Assembly (NCBI RefSeq): GCF_001423185.1
Contig: NZ_LMOB01000003.1
Coordinates: 186,001-250,000, forward strand
From: Plantibacter sp. Leaf314
GTDB lineage: Bacteria; Actinomycetota; Actinomycetes; Actinomycetales; Microbacteriaceae
Length of the DNA: 64,000 bases
Reading direction: 5' to 3'
Position 1 is the first letter of the stretch; every line of letters starts with the position of its first letter. The notes under the pieces are model-generated. The model was not told where the DNA came from. It worked only from the letters and a program-made list of their open reading frames with translations, and did not search any database. Shown in pieces: positions 47,513 to 56,266 of this stretch. The position numbers and the translations under genes are program-made.

Positions 47513-47536
47513 GCAGGAGCGCTGGACGTTGCGCAC

Positions 47537-49201
47537 CTACGCCGGGTCGACCAGGTGGCGGGTGTACGCCGGCACGGTGAGGAAGGTCGGGAACTCGTCG
47601 CGGAGCGCCACCTCGCGGAACAGCTCGGCGGCGTCGTCGAAGCGGTCCTCGGCGGTCCGGGGGAGCGAGACGAGCAGCTCGTCGAGGAGGCCCTCGACCC
47701 GCTCGCGCGTGATCGGCCGGCCGTCGTCCGTCGCGACGTCCTGGTGGATCCACTGCCAGATCTGCGAGCGGCTGATCTCCGCCGTCGCGGCGTCCTCCAT
47801 CAGTCCGTCGATGGCCGCCGCGCCGACCCCGCGCAGCCAGGAGTCGAGGTAGCGGACCGTGATCGACACGTTGTCGCGGAGGCCGGCGTCGGTGACGGCA
47901 CGACCGATGCGCACGTCGAGGAGCTGCGCCGGGGTGACCGACACGTCCTCCCGCAGTCGGTCCAGTTGGTTCGGGCGTTCGCCGAGGATCGCGTCGAACT
48001 CGTCCCGCGCGGCCCGGATGAGTCCCGGGTGCGCCACCCAGGTCCCGTCGAACCCGTCGGCCGCCTCCCGTCGCTTGTCGGCCGAGACCTTCTCGATGGC
48101 CAGCGCCGTGGCCTCCGGGTCCCGGCTGTTCGGGATGAAGGCCGACATGCCGCCGATCGCGTGCGCGCCGCGGCGGTGACAGGTCTGCACGAGCAACTCG
48201 GTGTACGCCCGCATGAAGGGCACCGTCATCGTGACCTCGCTCCGGTCGGGCAGGACGAAGCGGGCACCGCGACCGCGGTAGTGCTTGATGATCGAGAAGA
48301 TGTAGTCCCACCGTCCGGCGTTCAGCCCGGCGCAGTGGTCTCGGAGCGCGAACAGGATCTCGTCCATCTCGAACGCCGCCGGCAGCGTCTCGATGAGGAC
48401 GGTCGCACGGATCGTGCCGTGCACCAGTCCCAGGCGCTCCTCCGTGAAGGTGAAGACGTCGTCCCAGAGCTTCGCCTCCTCGCTCGACTCCAGCTTCGGG
48501 AGGTAGAAGTACGGCCCTCGACCCGCGGCGATGAGGGCCTCGGCGTTGTGGAACGCGTGCAGGCCGTAGTCGACGAGACTCCCCGACGCCGCCATGGAGG
48601 CGCCCGTGCGGTCGACGAAGCGCAGGTGCTTCTCGACCAGATGCCAGCCGCGCGGGCGCATGACGATCGTGGGTGTCTCGGTCGCCGTGACGCGGTACTC
48701 CTTGCCCGCCTCGCTCGTGAACGTCAGCTCGCCGCGGATCGCGTCGCGGAGTGAGAGCTGCCCGCCGATGACGTTGGCCCAGGTCGGGCTGGTCGCGTCC
48801 TCCTGATCGGCGAGCCAGACGTCCGCGCCGGAGTTGAGCGCGTTGATGGTCATCTTCGGATCGGTCGGACCGGTGATCTCGACCCGGCGGTCCTCGAGGC
48901 CGGGACCGGCACCGGCGACCCGCCAGGAGGCGTCTTCACGGATCGCGGCGGTGTCGTCGCGGAACTTCGGGTCACGGCCGTTGCCGATCTCGAATCGTCG
49001 GCGCATGCGCTCGGCGAGGCGATCGTGCCGGGCGCCCGCGAACCGCTGGTGCAGCTCGGCGAGGAAGGCGAGGGCGTCCGGCGTGAGGATCTCCTCGGAG
49101 CGGTCGAGGCGTCGACCGACCACCTCGATGGCGGGGCCGGTGCGCTTCGTCGGAACCGGTGCCGTGGTGGGCGTGGGCGGGGAGGCGAGGATGGTGTTCA
49201 T
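47537..49201 (-). CDS. aceB: Malate synthase
   Basis: A 554-residue malate synthase A-type enzyme that condenses glyoxylate with acetyl-CoA in the glyoxylate shunt. WLADQEDATSPTWANVIGGQ is the conserved N-terminal region, PRGWHLVEKHLRF and FYLPKLESSEEAKLWDDVF contain the catalytic Arg and metal-binding Glu, and GAHAIGGMSAFIPN and WVAHPGLI are further signatures. It follows aceA by 46 bp on the same strand, so aceA-aceB are co-transcribed. It lets the cell grow on acetate or fatty acids. Confidence 0.95.
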   Translation of the reverse strand: MNTILASPPTPTTAPVPTKRTGPAIEVVGRRLDRSEEILTPDALAFLAELHQRFAGARHDRLAERMRRRFEIGNGRDPKFRDDTAAIREDASWRVAGAGPGLEDRRVEITGPTDPKMTINALNSGADVWLADQEDATSPTWANVIGGQLSLRDAIRGELTFTSEAGKEYRVTATETPTIVMRPRGWHLVEKHLRFVDRTGASMAASGSLVDYGLHAFHNAEALIAAGRGPYFYLPKLESSEEAKLWDDVFTFTEERLGLVHGTIRATVLIETLPAAFEMDEILFALRDHCAGLNAGRWDYIFSIIKHYRGRGARFVLPDRSEVTMTVPFMRAYTELLVQTCHRRGAHAIGGMSAFIPNSRDPEATALAIEKVSADKRREAADGFDGTWVAHPGLIRAARDEFDAILGERPNQLDRLREDVSVTPAQLLDVRIGRAVTDAGLRDNVSITVRYLDSWLRGVGAAAIDGLMEDAATAEISRSQIWQWIHQDVATDDGRPITRERVEGLLDELLVSLPRTAEDRFDDAAELFREVALRDEFPTFLTVPAYTRHLVDPA

Positions 49202-49247
49202 GGGGTGACTCCGTTTCGGATGGAGGTGGTGATGGGTGGGGCAGGGC

Positions 49248-50594
49248 TCAGTGGAACTGCTGTTCCTCGGTCGATCCGGCGAGGGCGAGGGTGGCGCTGC
49301 CGGGGTTGAGTGCGGTCGCGACCAGGTCGAAGTAGCCGGTGCCGACCTCCCGCTGGTGCTTCGTGGCGGTGTAGCCGTGGGCGGCCGAGGCGAACTCGGC
49401 CTCCTGCAGGTCGACGTACGCGCTCATCGCCCGCTCCCGGTAGTCGCTCGCCAGCGTGAACATCGAGTGGTTGAGGGCGTGGAAGCCGGCGAGGGTGATG
49501 AACTGGAAGGCGTACCCCATCGCGGCGAGTTCGCGCTGGAAGGATGCGATCTGCGCGTCGTCGAGGTGCGACCGCCAGTTGAACGACGGGGAGCAGTTGT
49601 AGGCGAGCTTCTTACCGGGGAACCGGTCGTGGACGGCCTCGGCGAAGCGACGGGCGAGGTCGAGGTCGGGTTCCGCCGATTCGACCCAGAGGAGGTCGGC
49701 GTACTCCGCGTAGGCGAGGCCGCGGGCGAGCACCGGACCGATGCCGTTCTCCACCTCGTAGAAGCCCTCCGGGGTGCGGTTCCCGTTCAGGAACGGCTGG
49801 TCGCGTTCGTCGATGTCGCTCGTGATCAGCGTGGCGGCGAGTGCGTCGGTGCGGGCGATGACGACCGTGGGGACACCGGCGACGTCGGCCGCGAGGCGTG
49901 CCGCGTTGAGCGTCCGGATGTGCTGGCCCGTCGGCACGAGGACCTTGCCGCCCATGTGGCCGCACTTCTTCTCGGCCGCGAGCTGGTCCTCCCAATGCAC
50001 GCCTGCCGCGCCGGCCTGGATCATGCCGGACATGAGCTCGTAGGCGTTCAGTGGGCCGCCGAAGCCCGCTTCCGCGTCGGCGACGATCGGGGCGAGCCAG
50101 TCGATCGCCTCCCGTCCCGGGGCTTCGCCGAGGGGCGCCTCGGCGAAGTCGATCTGTTCGGCTCGCAGGAGGGCGTTGTTGATCCGGCGGACGACCGCGG
50201 GCACCGAGTTCGACGGGTAGAGGCTCTGATCGGGGTAGGTCTGTCCGGACAGGTTCGCGTCGGCGGCGACCTGCCAACCGGAGAGGTAGATGGCCTTGAG
50301 GCCCGCCCTGACCTGCTGGACGGCCTGGTTGCCGGTGAGGGCTCCGAGAGCCGGCACCCACTCCTCGGTGTGGAGGAGGTTCCACAGTCGCTCGGCGCCC
50401 CGACGGGCGAGGGTCGGTTCCTCGCGGACGCCGCCGCGGAGCCGGATGACGTCGGCCGCGGTGTAGTCACGGCGGACGCCGTCCCAGCGCGGGTCGGTGT
50501 CCCACTCCTCCTGCAGCTCCTCGGCGGTCTGCGTCTGGTCGCCGGCACGGAGCGGGCTGCGGTGGTCGGATGGGCTGGTGGCGGCGTTGCTCAC
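49248..50594 (-). CDS. aceA: Isocitrate lyase
   Basis: A 448-residue isocitrate lyase that splits isocitrate to succinate and glyoxylate. [20 protein letters not shown] is the family start, [17 protein letters not shown] and [13 protein letters not shown] are the active-site signatures with the catalytic cysteine, and [19 protein letters not shown] closes the core. Length is normal. The GTG at 50594 has AGGAG 7 nt upstream. It heads the aceA-aceB operon, divergent from ramB. Confidence 0.97.
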   Translation of the reverse strand: MSNAATSPSDHRSPLRAGDQTQTAEELQEEWDTDPRWDGVRRDYTAADVIRLRGGVREEPTLARRGAERLWNLLHTEEWVPALGALTGNQAVQQVRAGLKAIYLSGWQVAADANLSGQTYPDQSLYPSNSVPAVVRRINNALLRAEQIDFAEAPLGEAPGREAIDWLAPIVADAEAGFGGPLNAYELMSGMIQAGAAGVHWEDQLAAEKKCGHMGGKVLVPTGQHIRTLNAARLAADVAGVPTVVIARTDALAATLITSDIDERDQPFLNGNRTPEGFYEVENGIGPVLARGLAYAEYADLLWVESAEPDLDLARRFAEAVHDRFPGKKLAYNCSPSFNWRSHLDDAQIASFQRELAAMGYAFQFITLAGFHALNHSMFTLASDYRERAMSAYVDLQEAEFASAAHGYTATKHQREVGTGYFDLVATALNPGSATLALAGSTEEQQFH

Positions 50595-50735
50595 GGTGGC
50601 TCCTGAGGGTCGGATGCGGTCGGTCTGGAGATGCTGTGGGACCGATCCTGTGCCCGCCGGATCCCCGATGGCCGTGATCCGTGAGCAGAAGAACGGCCGA
50701 CCTTCTGGTTGCCGGAACTCCCGGGCCGTGTGAGC

Positions 50736-52241
50736 ATGATCCCCATGACCAGCACCGTCGCTGCTCCACCCGGCTCCGCCTCCCCTGGCGACGCCGCCCC
50801 CGCTCACGCCGACGCCCTCGTCCTCGGGCGTCGGATCCGTGACGCCCGCCTGCGCGCCGGACTCACGCTCGACGACCTCGCCCGCGCGATGGACCGCGCT
50901 CCGTCGCAGGCGTCGGCCGTCGAGAACGGGCACCGCGAGCCGAGCCTGGCGACGCTCCGCCTCATCGCGGCGGCCGTCGACACCACGGTCGACGACCTCC
51001 TCCGCGACGAGCCGCCGAGCGAGCGGGCCGCCCTGGAGATCGCCGTCGAGCGGGCACAACGGGGCACGGTCTTCTCCGCGCTCGGGATCACGCCCATCCG
51101 TGTTTCACGGGGAACGGCCGACGAGACCCTGCGCGCCGTCCTCGCGCTCCACGACGAGGTCGCCAGACTGCATCGTGAACGGGCGGCGACGCCGGAGGAG
51201 GCGCGCCGGGCGAACGTGGCCCTGCGGGCGGACATGCGGGCCGCCGACAACTACTTCCCCGAGCTCGAGGCCGTCGCGAAGGGGCTCCTCGACGCCGTCG
51301 GCTACACGGGTGGACCGGTCTCGCACCAGACCGTCTTGGAGATGGCGCAGTACCTCGGGTTCTCGCTCCACTCGGTCTCCGACCTGCCGCATTCGACTCG
51401 ATCGGTCACCGATCGGCGGAACGGACGGATCTACCTGCCGACCGAGCCGTCGGTGTCGCGCGACTCGCGATCACCCATCCTGCAGGCGTTCGCCAGTCAC
51501 CTCTGCGGACATGAGGAGCCGAGAAACTACGCCGACTTTCTGCGGCAGCGCGTCGAGACCAACTATCTGACGGCCGCGCTGCTGCTGCCCGAGCGCGACG
51601 CCGTCCGGGTCCTCGGCGCGGCGAAGCAGCTGCGACGCATCTCGATGGAGGACCTGCGCGACGCGTTCGCCGTGTCCTACGAGACGGCCGCACACCGGTT
51701 CACGAACCTCGCGACGAAGCATCTCGGTCTCCCGGTGCACTTCATGAAGGTGCACGAGTCGGGGACCATCATCAAGGCGTACGAGAACGACGGCGTGACC
51801 TTCCCCTCCGACGTCCTCGGTGCGGTGGAGGGCTCGCCGGTCTGCCGCAACTGGACGGCCAGGACGGTCTTCGACGTCGAGGACCGCTTCAGCCCCTGGT
51901 ACCAGTACACGGACATGGACACCGGCACCTTCTGGTGCACCTCGCGCATCGAGCGGGCGAAGGAGGGGGAGTACTCGGTGAGTGTCGGGGTGCCGTTCGC
52001 GCACGTCAAGTGGTTCCGAGGCCGCGAGACGCCGCACCGGGCCACGTCGAACTGCCCGGACGAGCGGTGCTGTCGACGAGCGTCACCGGCGCTCGCCGAA
52101 CGCTGGGCCGGGCAGGCCTGGCCGGCGGCGCGGACCCCGACGAGTCTGCTCGCGGCACTGCCGACGGGCTCGTTCCCCGGGGTCGACCCCGTCGAGGTGT
52201 ACGAGTTCCTGGAGGCCCACGCCCCACCTGCAGTGGAGTGA
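50736..52241 (+). CDS. ramB: RamB-type short-chain fatty acyl regulator
   Basis: A ~501-residue regulator. An XRE helix-turn-helix lies at about residues 30-85 ([20 protein letters not shown], then [14 protein letters not shown]). The rest matches the RamB family: a helical middle, an ImmA/IrrE-like segment ([17 protein letters not shown]) in which the HExxH glutamate is absent, and a C-terminal domain with [18 protein letters not shown]. RamB of Corynebacterium represses acetate and glyoxylate genes. The position divergent from aceA strongly suggests it controls aceA-aceB. ATG 50736 is chosen; ATG 50745 is possible. Confidence 0.9.
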   Translation: MIPMTSTVAAPPGSASPGDAAPAHADALVLGRRIRDARLRAGLTLDDLARAMDRAPSQASAVENGHREPSLATLRLIAAAVDTTVDDLLRDEPPSERAALEIAVERAQRGTVFSALGITPIRVSRGTADETLRAVLALHDEVARLHRERAATPEEARRANVALRADMRAADNYFPELEAVAKGLLDAVGYTGGPVSHQTVLEMAQYLGFSLHSVSDLPHSTRSVTDRRNGRIYLPTEPSVSRDSRSPILQAFASHLCGHEEPRNYADFLRQRVETNYLTAALLLPERDAVRVLGAAKQLRRISMEDLRDAFAVSYETAAHRFTNLATKHLGLPVHFMKVHESGTIIKAYENDGVTFPSDVLGAVEGSPVCRNWTARTVFDVEDRFSPWYQYTDMDTGTFWCTSRIERAKEGEYSVSVGVPFAHVKWFRGRETPHRATSNCPDERCCRRASPALAERWAGQAWPAARTPTSLLAALPTGSFPGVDPVEVYEFLEAHAPPAVE

Positions 52242-52294
52242 GCTGAGGCGCCCCGTCACGCCGCGGTCCGCGGAACGACGAGGCGCCTCAGCTC
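52240..52294. terminator. Bidirectional hairpin between ramB and the flavin oxidoreductase gene
   Basis: GAGCTGAGGCGCC (52240-52252) and GGCGCCTCAGCTC (52282-52294) form a perfect 13-bp stem, with a CCGCGG-based inner fold. The genes converge on it. Confidence 0.7.
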
Positions 52295-52301
52295 GAGCGG
52301 A

Positions 52302-53375
52302 TCAGCTCGCGAGGCGCGGGTAGTCGGTGTAGCCCTCGGCGCCGGGGCCGTAGAAGGTCGCCGGGTTCGGCGTGTTCTCCTCGTGCTCGCCGGCCCAGCG
52401 CTCGACGAGGTCCGGGTTCGCGATGGCGAGACGACCGACGGCGACGGCGTCGGCGTGTGCGTGCTCGACGAGCGCGATCGCCTCTTCGCGGGTCGTGACG
52501 GTGCCGAAGCCGCTGTTCACGATGAGGTTGCCGCCGAAGTGACCGCGCAGGTCCTGCACGAGGGCGCCGGCCGGCTCCTCGTGGAGGATGCTGAGGTAGG
52601 CGAGCCCGAGGGGGGCCAGGGCGTCGAGCAGCGAACCGTAGGTGGCACGGACGTCGGCCTCGTCGGTCTCCGCCGTGTCGCCGGCGCCGTTCATCGGGGA
52701 GATGCGGATGCCGACGCGAGCTGCGCCGACGGCCTCGGCCACGGCGCGGACGACCTCCGCGACGTACCCGGCGCGGGCCTCAGGGCTTCCGCCGGCGCGG
52801 TCCGTGCGCACGTTGGAGACGGGGGAGAGGAACTCGTGGAGCAGGTAGCCGTTGGCGGCGTGGAGTTCGACGCCGTCGAGCCCGGCCTCGATCGCGTTGC
52901 GGGCGGCCTGGACGAACTCGTCGCGGACCGTGTCGAGCTCCTCGGTCGTCAGGGCGTGCGGAACCGGGTACGGCTGTGCGCCGGCCGGGGTGCGGACCTC
53001 GCCGGTGATCGCGATGGCGCTCGGCGCGACGATGCGGTCGGTCCCGGTGATGTCGGTGTGCGAGACCCGGCCGCCGTTCATGAGCTGCATGACGATGAGA
53101 CCGCCCGCGCCGTGCACGGCGTCGGCGACACCTCGCCAGCCGGCGACCTGCTCGGGGGTGACGATCCCGGGCTGCCCCGGGTAGGAACGCGACTCGGCAC
53201 TCGGGTAGGTGCCTTCGGTGATGATGAGGCCGAGGCCCGCGCGCTGTCCGTAGTGCTCGGCGACGAGGTCGCCGGGGACGCCGTCGGCACCGGAACGCAT
53301 CCGCGTGAGCGGTGCCATGACGACGCGGTTGGCGAGTTCGAGGTCGCCGAGACGGACGGGGGCGAAGAGATCCAT
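52302..53375 (-). CDS. NADH:flavin oxidoreductase, Old Yellow Enzyme family
   Basis: A 357-residue FMN enzyme of the OYE/NemA family. MDLFAPVRLGDLELANRVVM then APLTRMRSG opens the barrel, DGVELHAANGYLLHEFLSP carries the catalytic His/Asn region, RVGIRISPMNG and NLIVNSGFGT complete the FMN site. Such enzymes reduce activated alkenes, nitro compounds or electrophiles; the physiological substrate is unknown. The ATG has AAAGG ~9 nt upstream. It converges with ramB and is divergent from ltrA. Confidence 0.92.
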   Translation of the reverse strand: MDLFAPVRLGDLELANRVVMAPLTRMRSGADGVPGDLVAEHYGQRAGLGLIITEGTYPSAESRSYPGQPGIVTPEQVAGWRGVADAVHGAGGLIVMQLMNGGRVSHTDITGTDRIVAPSAIAITGEVRTPAGAQPYPVPHALTTEELDTVRDEFVQAARNAIEAGLDGVELHAANGYLLHEFLSPVSNVRTDRAGGSPEARAGYVAEVVRAVAEAVGAARVGIRISPMNGAGDTAETDEADVRATYGSLLDALAPLGLAYLSILHEEPAGALVQDLRGHFGGNLIVNSGFGTVTTREEAIALVEHAHADAVAVGRLAIANPDLVERWAGEHEENTPNPATFYGPGAEGYTDYPRLAS

Positions 53376-53473
53376 GCGGGTGGTGCCTTTCGTGGGGGTG
53401 CGGTGCGCGGACGACGCAGCCTCAGGAGGCAACCCTGGATCGTGGACCGGTATTCCGATGAGGCTTCTGAACC

Positions 53474-53503
53474 TTGTGCTTCTCGCATTCCAGTCGCTAA
53501 GCT
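53474..53503 (+). promoter_or_regulatory. Candidate promoter of ltrA
   Basis: TTGTGC (53474-53479) and TAAGCT (53498-53503) are 18 bp apart. Transcription from here would give a ~140-nt leader before ltrA, containing the hairpin at 53552-53592. A second -10-like hexamer, CAGGAT, lies six bases before the ltrA ATG, so two starts are possible. Confidence 0.4.
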
Positions 53504-53551
53504 CAATGCGTGCTCGTCGAGCTCTGTCCCCGCAGCTCGCGGCGAGCACGG

Positions 53552-53592
53552 CCCGGTACCGACGAATCCGAGGGGGAGGCGTCGGTACCGGG
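53552..53592 (+). promoter_or_regulatory. Perfect 13-bp hairpin in the ltrA leader
   Basis: CCCGGTACCGACG (53552-53564) and CGTCGGTACCGGG (53580-53592) pair perfectly around the 15-nt loop AATCCGAGGGGGAGG. It ends 56 bp before the ltrA ATG. No terminator T-run follows. Confidence 0.45.
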
Positions 53593-53648
53593 TCCCATTG
53601 GGGTGCCGCCTGGCGAGCGATCCTGGCGAAGCCTGTCAGGATACGGAG

Positions 53649-54908
53649 ATGCCAGCCCCCCGATTCGGTCTCGCCGCAGACCTCCGCCGTCCGGAGTCGG
53701 GCGAGCGCGCCGAGCGCGTGACCTTCGTCGAGCTCTTCTTCGACCTCGTCTTCGTCTTCGCGCTCACCCAGTTGAGCAAGCTCATCGCCGACGACCAGAG
53801 CGTGACCGCGGCGCTCGAGTCGGTCGTCCTCATCCTCGCGCTGTGGTGGTCCTGGGTCTCGACGAGCTGGGTGACGAACTGGCTCGACCCGGAACGCCTC
53901 GCCGTACGGCTCGCCCTCATCGGCTTCGGACTGCTCGCCTTCGTGGCTGCGGTCTCCGTCTCGGCGTCCTTCGCGGACCGCGCGCTGGCGTTCGCGGTCG
54001 CGTACGTCGTGCTGCAGCTCATCCGCACCCTCTTCATGGTGGTCGCGACCTGGCGGCACGACCGCGACGTCGCCCTGAGTTTCGCCCGCGTCCTCGTCTG
54101 GGCGGCGCTCGCCGGGGTCTTCTGGATCGCGGGCGCCCTGGTGCCCTCCGAGTGGCAGCTCCCGCTCTGGGTGGCGGCGGTCGCCATCGAGTACGGCGGT
54201 GGGGCGCTCGGCTTCCGCCTCCCGGGCATGCAACGGTCGGAGGTCGAGAGCTGGGACCTCTCCGGCGCGCACCTCTCGGAGCGGGCGTCCCTGTTCATCA
54301 TCATCGCCATCGGTGAATCGCTGCTCGTAACCGGGTTCGCGTTCGTCGAACTCGAGACCTCACCCGAGGCGGTCGTCGCGATGCTGAGCGCCTTCGTCTC
54401 CGCCGCCGCCCTGTGGTGGCTGTACTTCCACCGCACCGAGGCCGTGGGGCGACACGCGGTGGAGGCCGCCGAGGAGGAGGCCGACCGAGCGAAGGACCAT
54501 CAGCCCGCACGCCGCGGTCCGGGTCGTCTCGGACGCATCGCGCGAGACGGCTACAGCTACGCCCATGTCGTCATCGTGGCCGGGATCGTGCTCGTCTCGG
54601 TGGGAGATAAGGAGATCCTCGACCGTCCGGCCGCCGCGGTCGAGCTCGCCGGAGGCGTCGTCATCGTCGGTGGCCCGGCGCTGTACCTCGTCGGCCTCCT
54701 GCTGTTCCGCTTCGTCGTCGACCGAGCCCTGCCGGTCGCCCCGCTCGTCGGGCTCGCCGCGCTCGCCGGTTGTGCGCTCGCCGCCCTCTTCGTACCGAAC
54801 CTGGGCGAGCTCGCCCTCGGCTGCCTCTGCACCGCGGCGCTCGTCGTGGCCGCGCTCACCGATACGGCTCGCCCGACGCGGCGGGTCACTTCGGAGGAGT
54901 CGGCCTGA
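53649..54908 (+). CDS. Low temperature requirement A (LtrA) family membrane protein
   Basis: A 419-residue integral membrane protein with about ten to twelve helices. The N-terminal VTFVELFFDLVFVFALTQL is the diagnostic LtrA signature, and ERASLFIIIAIGESLLVTG in the middle is the second. LtrA was named for cold growth in Listeria, but its activity is not established. A charged loop (EAAEEEADRAKDHQPARRGP) interrupts the later helices. The start ATG 53649 has GGAG overlapping the codon and CAGGAT six bases upstream. Its last 23 bases overlap the convergent DUF805 gene. Confidence 0.9.
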   Translation: MPAPRFGLAADLRRPESGERAERVTFVELFFDLVFVFALTQLSKLIADDQSVTAALESVVLILALWWSWVSTSWVTNWLDPERLAVRLALIGFGLLAFVAAVSVSASFADRALAFAVAYVVLQLIRTLFMVVATWRHDRDVALSFARVLVWAALAGVFWIAGALVPSEWQLPLWVAAVAIEYGGGALGFRLPGMQRSEVESWDLSGAHLSERASLFIIIAIGESLLVTGFAFVELETSPEAVVAMLSAFVSAAALWWLYFHRTEAVGRHAVEAAEEEADRAKDHQPARRGPGRLGRIARDGYSYAHVVIVAGIVLVSVGDKEILDRPAAAVELAGGVVIVGGPALYLVGLLLFRFVVDRALPVAPLVGLAALAGCALAALFVPNLGELALGCLCTAALVVAALTDTARPTRRVTSEESA

Positions 54909-55437
54909 TCTGCTCGGCGTCACGGTGCGGCCCGGTGTCGTACCGTGCGCCACCCTCGTCGCTCGGTTGTGCGGCGAGCCAGATGAAGAAGAACCACCCG
55001 AAGATCGGGACCAGGGCGATCAGCTGCCACCACCCGCTGTGATCGGTGTCGTGCATGCGTCGGGCGCCGAGCGACAGACCGGGGATGATCGTCGCGAGTC
55101 CCCAGATCCCGTACAGGACGCTCTGGGCACCCCAGGCCGGCCCTTCGGAGAGGTCGCCCTCCCAGAACGCCGAGGTCATGCCGGTGGAGACGTCGACGGC
55201 CCGCCCGATGGCCAGGAGCGCCAGGGCGATCACCGCGTTGAGGAGCGTCCACCACCAGAACTCACTGCGGCTCGCGCGTCCCGTGAAGATCGGGTAGCGC
55301 GCCCAGAATCTGCCGAAGGCCTGGAGCGGTGAGGCTCCCGGAAGCGGGCTGTCGTCCGCGAAGCGCGCAGGGATCCGGCGGTCGTGCTCGCCGTCCGCGC
55401 CGGTCGTGGTCGGTCCGTGTTCGTCTGCGCTGCTCAT
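54886..55437 (-). CDS. DUF805 membrane protein
   Basis: A 183-residue protein of the DUF805 family. After a polar N-terminus of ~40 residues come FGRFWARYPIFTGRASRSEFWWWTLLN (shortened: RASRSEFWWWTLLNAVIAL is the signature), two central helices, and LGARRMHDTDHSGWWQLI, the second DUF805 signature, before the last helix. Function is unknown. Eight consecutive C on the plus strand (55441-55448), read as G on the coding strand, stand where a ribosome binding site would be. It overlaps ltrA by 23 bp tail to tail. Confidence 0.9.
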   Translation of the reverse strand: MSSADEHGPTTTGADGEHDRRIPARFADDSPLPGASPLQAFGRFWARYPIFTGRASRSEFWWWTLLNAVIALALLAIGRAVDVSTGMTSAFWEGDLSEGPAWGAQSVLYGIWGLATIIPGLSLGARRMHDTDHSGWWQLIALVPIFGWFFFIWLAAQPSDEGGARYDTGPHRDAEQIRPTPPK

Positions 55438-55499
55438 CGTCCCCCCCCGAGGTCGAATCCGTCTTGACGATCCCTACGCTATCAAATCTCCGGCAGGTG

Positions 55500-55531
55500 T
55501 TGTATTTCAGTTGCACATGTGAAATATTAAT
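55500..55531 (+). promoter_or_regulatory. AT-rich promoter with inverted-repeat operator for the TasA-like gene
   Basis: TTGTAT (55500-55505) and TATTAAT (55525-55531) can act as -35 and -10 with a 19-bp spacer. TATTTCA (55503-55509) and TGAAATA (55520-55526) form a perfect 7-bp inverted repeat around ten bases. The patch is strikingly AT-rich for this genome. Confidence 0.5.
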
Positions 55532-55575
55532 ACCAACAACCCAAGCCGATCTCGGCCCGACTCTGGAGAATCCCC

Positions 55576-56181
55576 ATGACCACCGTTCTGTCCCCCCGCT
55601 CCCGCCGCCTCGTCCGCTGGGCTGCACTGCCCGTCGCCGTCCTGGCGAGCGGCGTCATCGTCTCGACCGCGTCCTACTCCGCCTTCACGTCTTCGACCGA
55701 CAACCCCGGCAACGCCTGGAGTGCCGGATCGATCGCGCTCTCCGACGACGACTCCGGCGCGGCCATGTTCGCCGCCGAGGACCTCCAGCCCGGTTCGGTC
55801 GGCGAGAACTGCATCGCGATCACCTCCGACGGATCGCTCGAGTCGGACATCCGTCTCTACGCCGACAACGCCGTTCAGGAGAAGGGTCTCGACCAGTACC
55901 TCCGGCTCGAGATCGTGCAAGGCGAGGGCGGCGGGTACGGGTCCTGCGAGGACTTCGTCCCGGCGGCGTCGGGCGCCACCGTCTACAGCGGCACCCTGGC
56001 AGCTCTCGCCTCCGCCGCCGTCGACCACGCCTCAGGGATCGGCTCGTGGGCGTCCGCCGGTGGTGGCGAGGAGCGTGTCTTCAAGGTCTCCTACACGCTG
56101 ACCGCCGACGCCCCCAACACGGTCCAGGGCGGATCCGCCACCGTCGACCTCGTCTGGGAGGGTCGCACGGCCACGTCCTGA
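55576..56181 (+). CDS. TasA/camelysin-like protein with SipW-type signal
   Basis: A 201-residue secreted protein. The signal region has RRLVRWAALPVAVLASGVIV followed by STASYSAFTSSTDNPGNAWS and AGSIAL, the pattern of SipW-dependent signals (aromatic, then Asn-x-x-x-x-AG). The mature part of ~155 residues is a beta-rich domain ending STVDLVW-like (GGSATVDLVWEG), as in TasA/camelysin biofilm fibre proteins and related actinobacterial proteins. The ATG has GGAGA 6 nt upstream. The next gene, 85 bp away, encodes the matching signal peptidase, so the pair is probably one operon. Fibre formation is inference. Confidence 0.82.
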   Translation: MTTVLSPRSRRLVRWAALPVAVLASGVIVSTASYSAFTSSTDNPGNAWSAGSIALSDDDSGAAMFAAEDLQPGSVGENCIAITSDGSLESDIRLYADNAVQEKGLDQYLRLEIVQGEGGGYGSCEDFVPAASGATVYSGTLAALASAAVDHASGIGSWASAGGGEERVFKVSYTLTADAPNTVQGGSATVDLVWEGRTATS

Positions 56182-56266
56182 CCCGACCGGGATGCCCTCG
56201 GTCCGAGACCGAGGGCGCCCGCCGTCGCCTCCTCCACCCGCCGCCCTCGACACCCCTGGACTCCTC

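Noticed and set aside
45908..48754. A 948-codon open frame on the plus strand
   Set aside because: It is antisense to aspC and aceB, both well supported. The product is low-complexity Arg/Asp/Gly-rich sequence without domains.
50595..50735. A Corynebacterium-type RamB box (TTTGCAAA-like) between aceA and ramB
   Set aside because: No convincing match on either strand.
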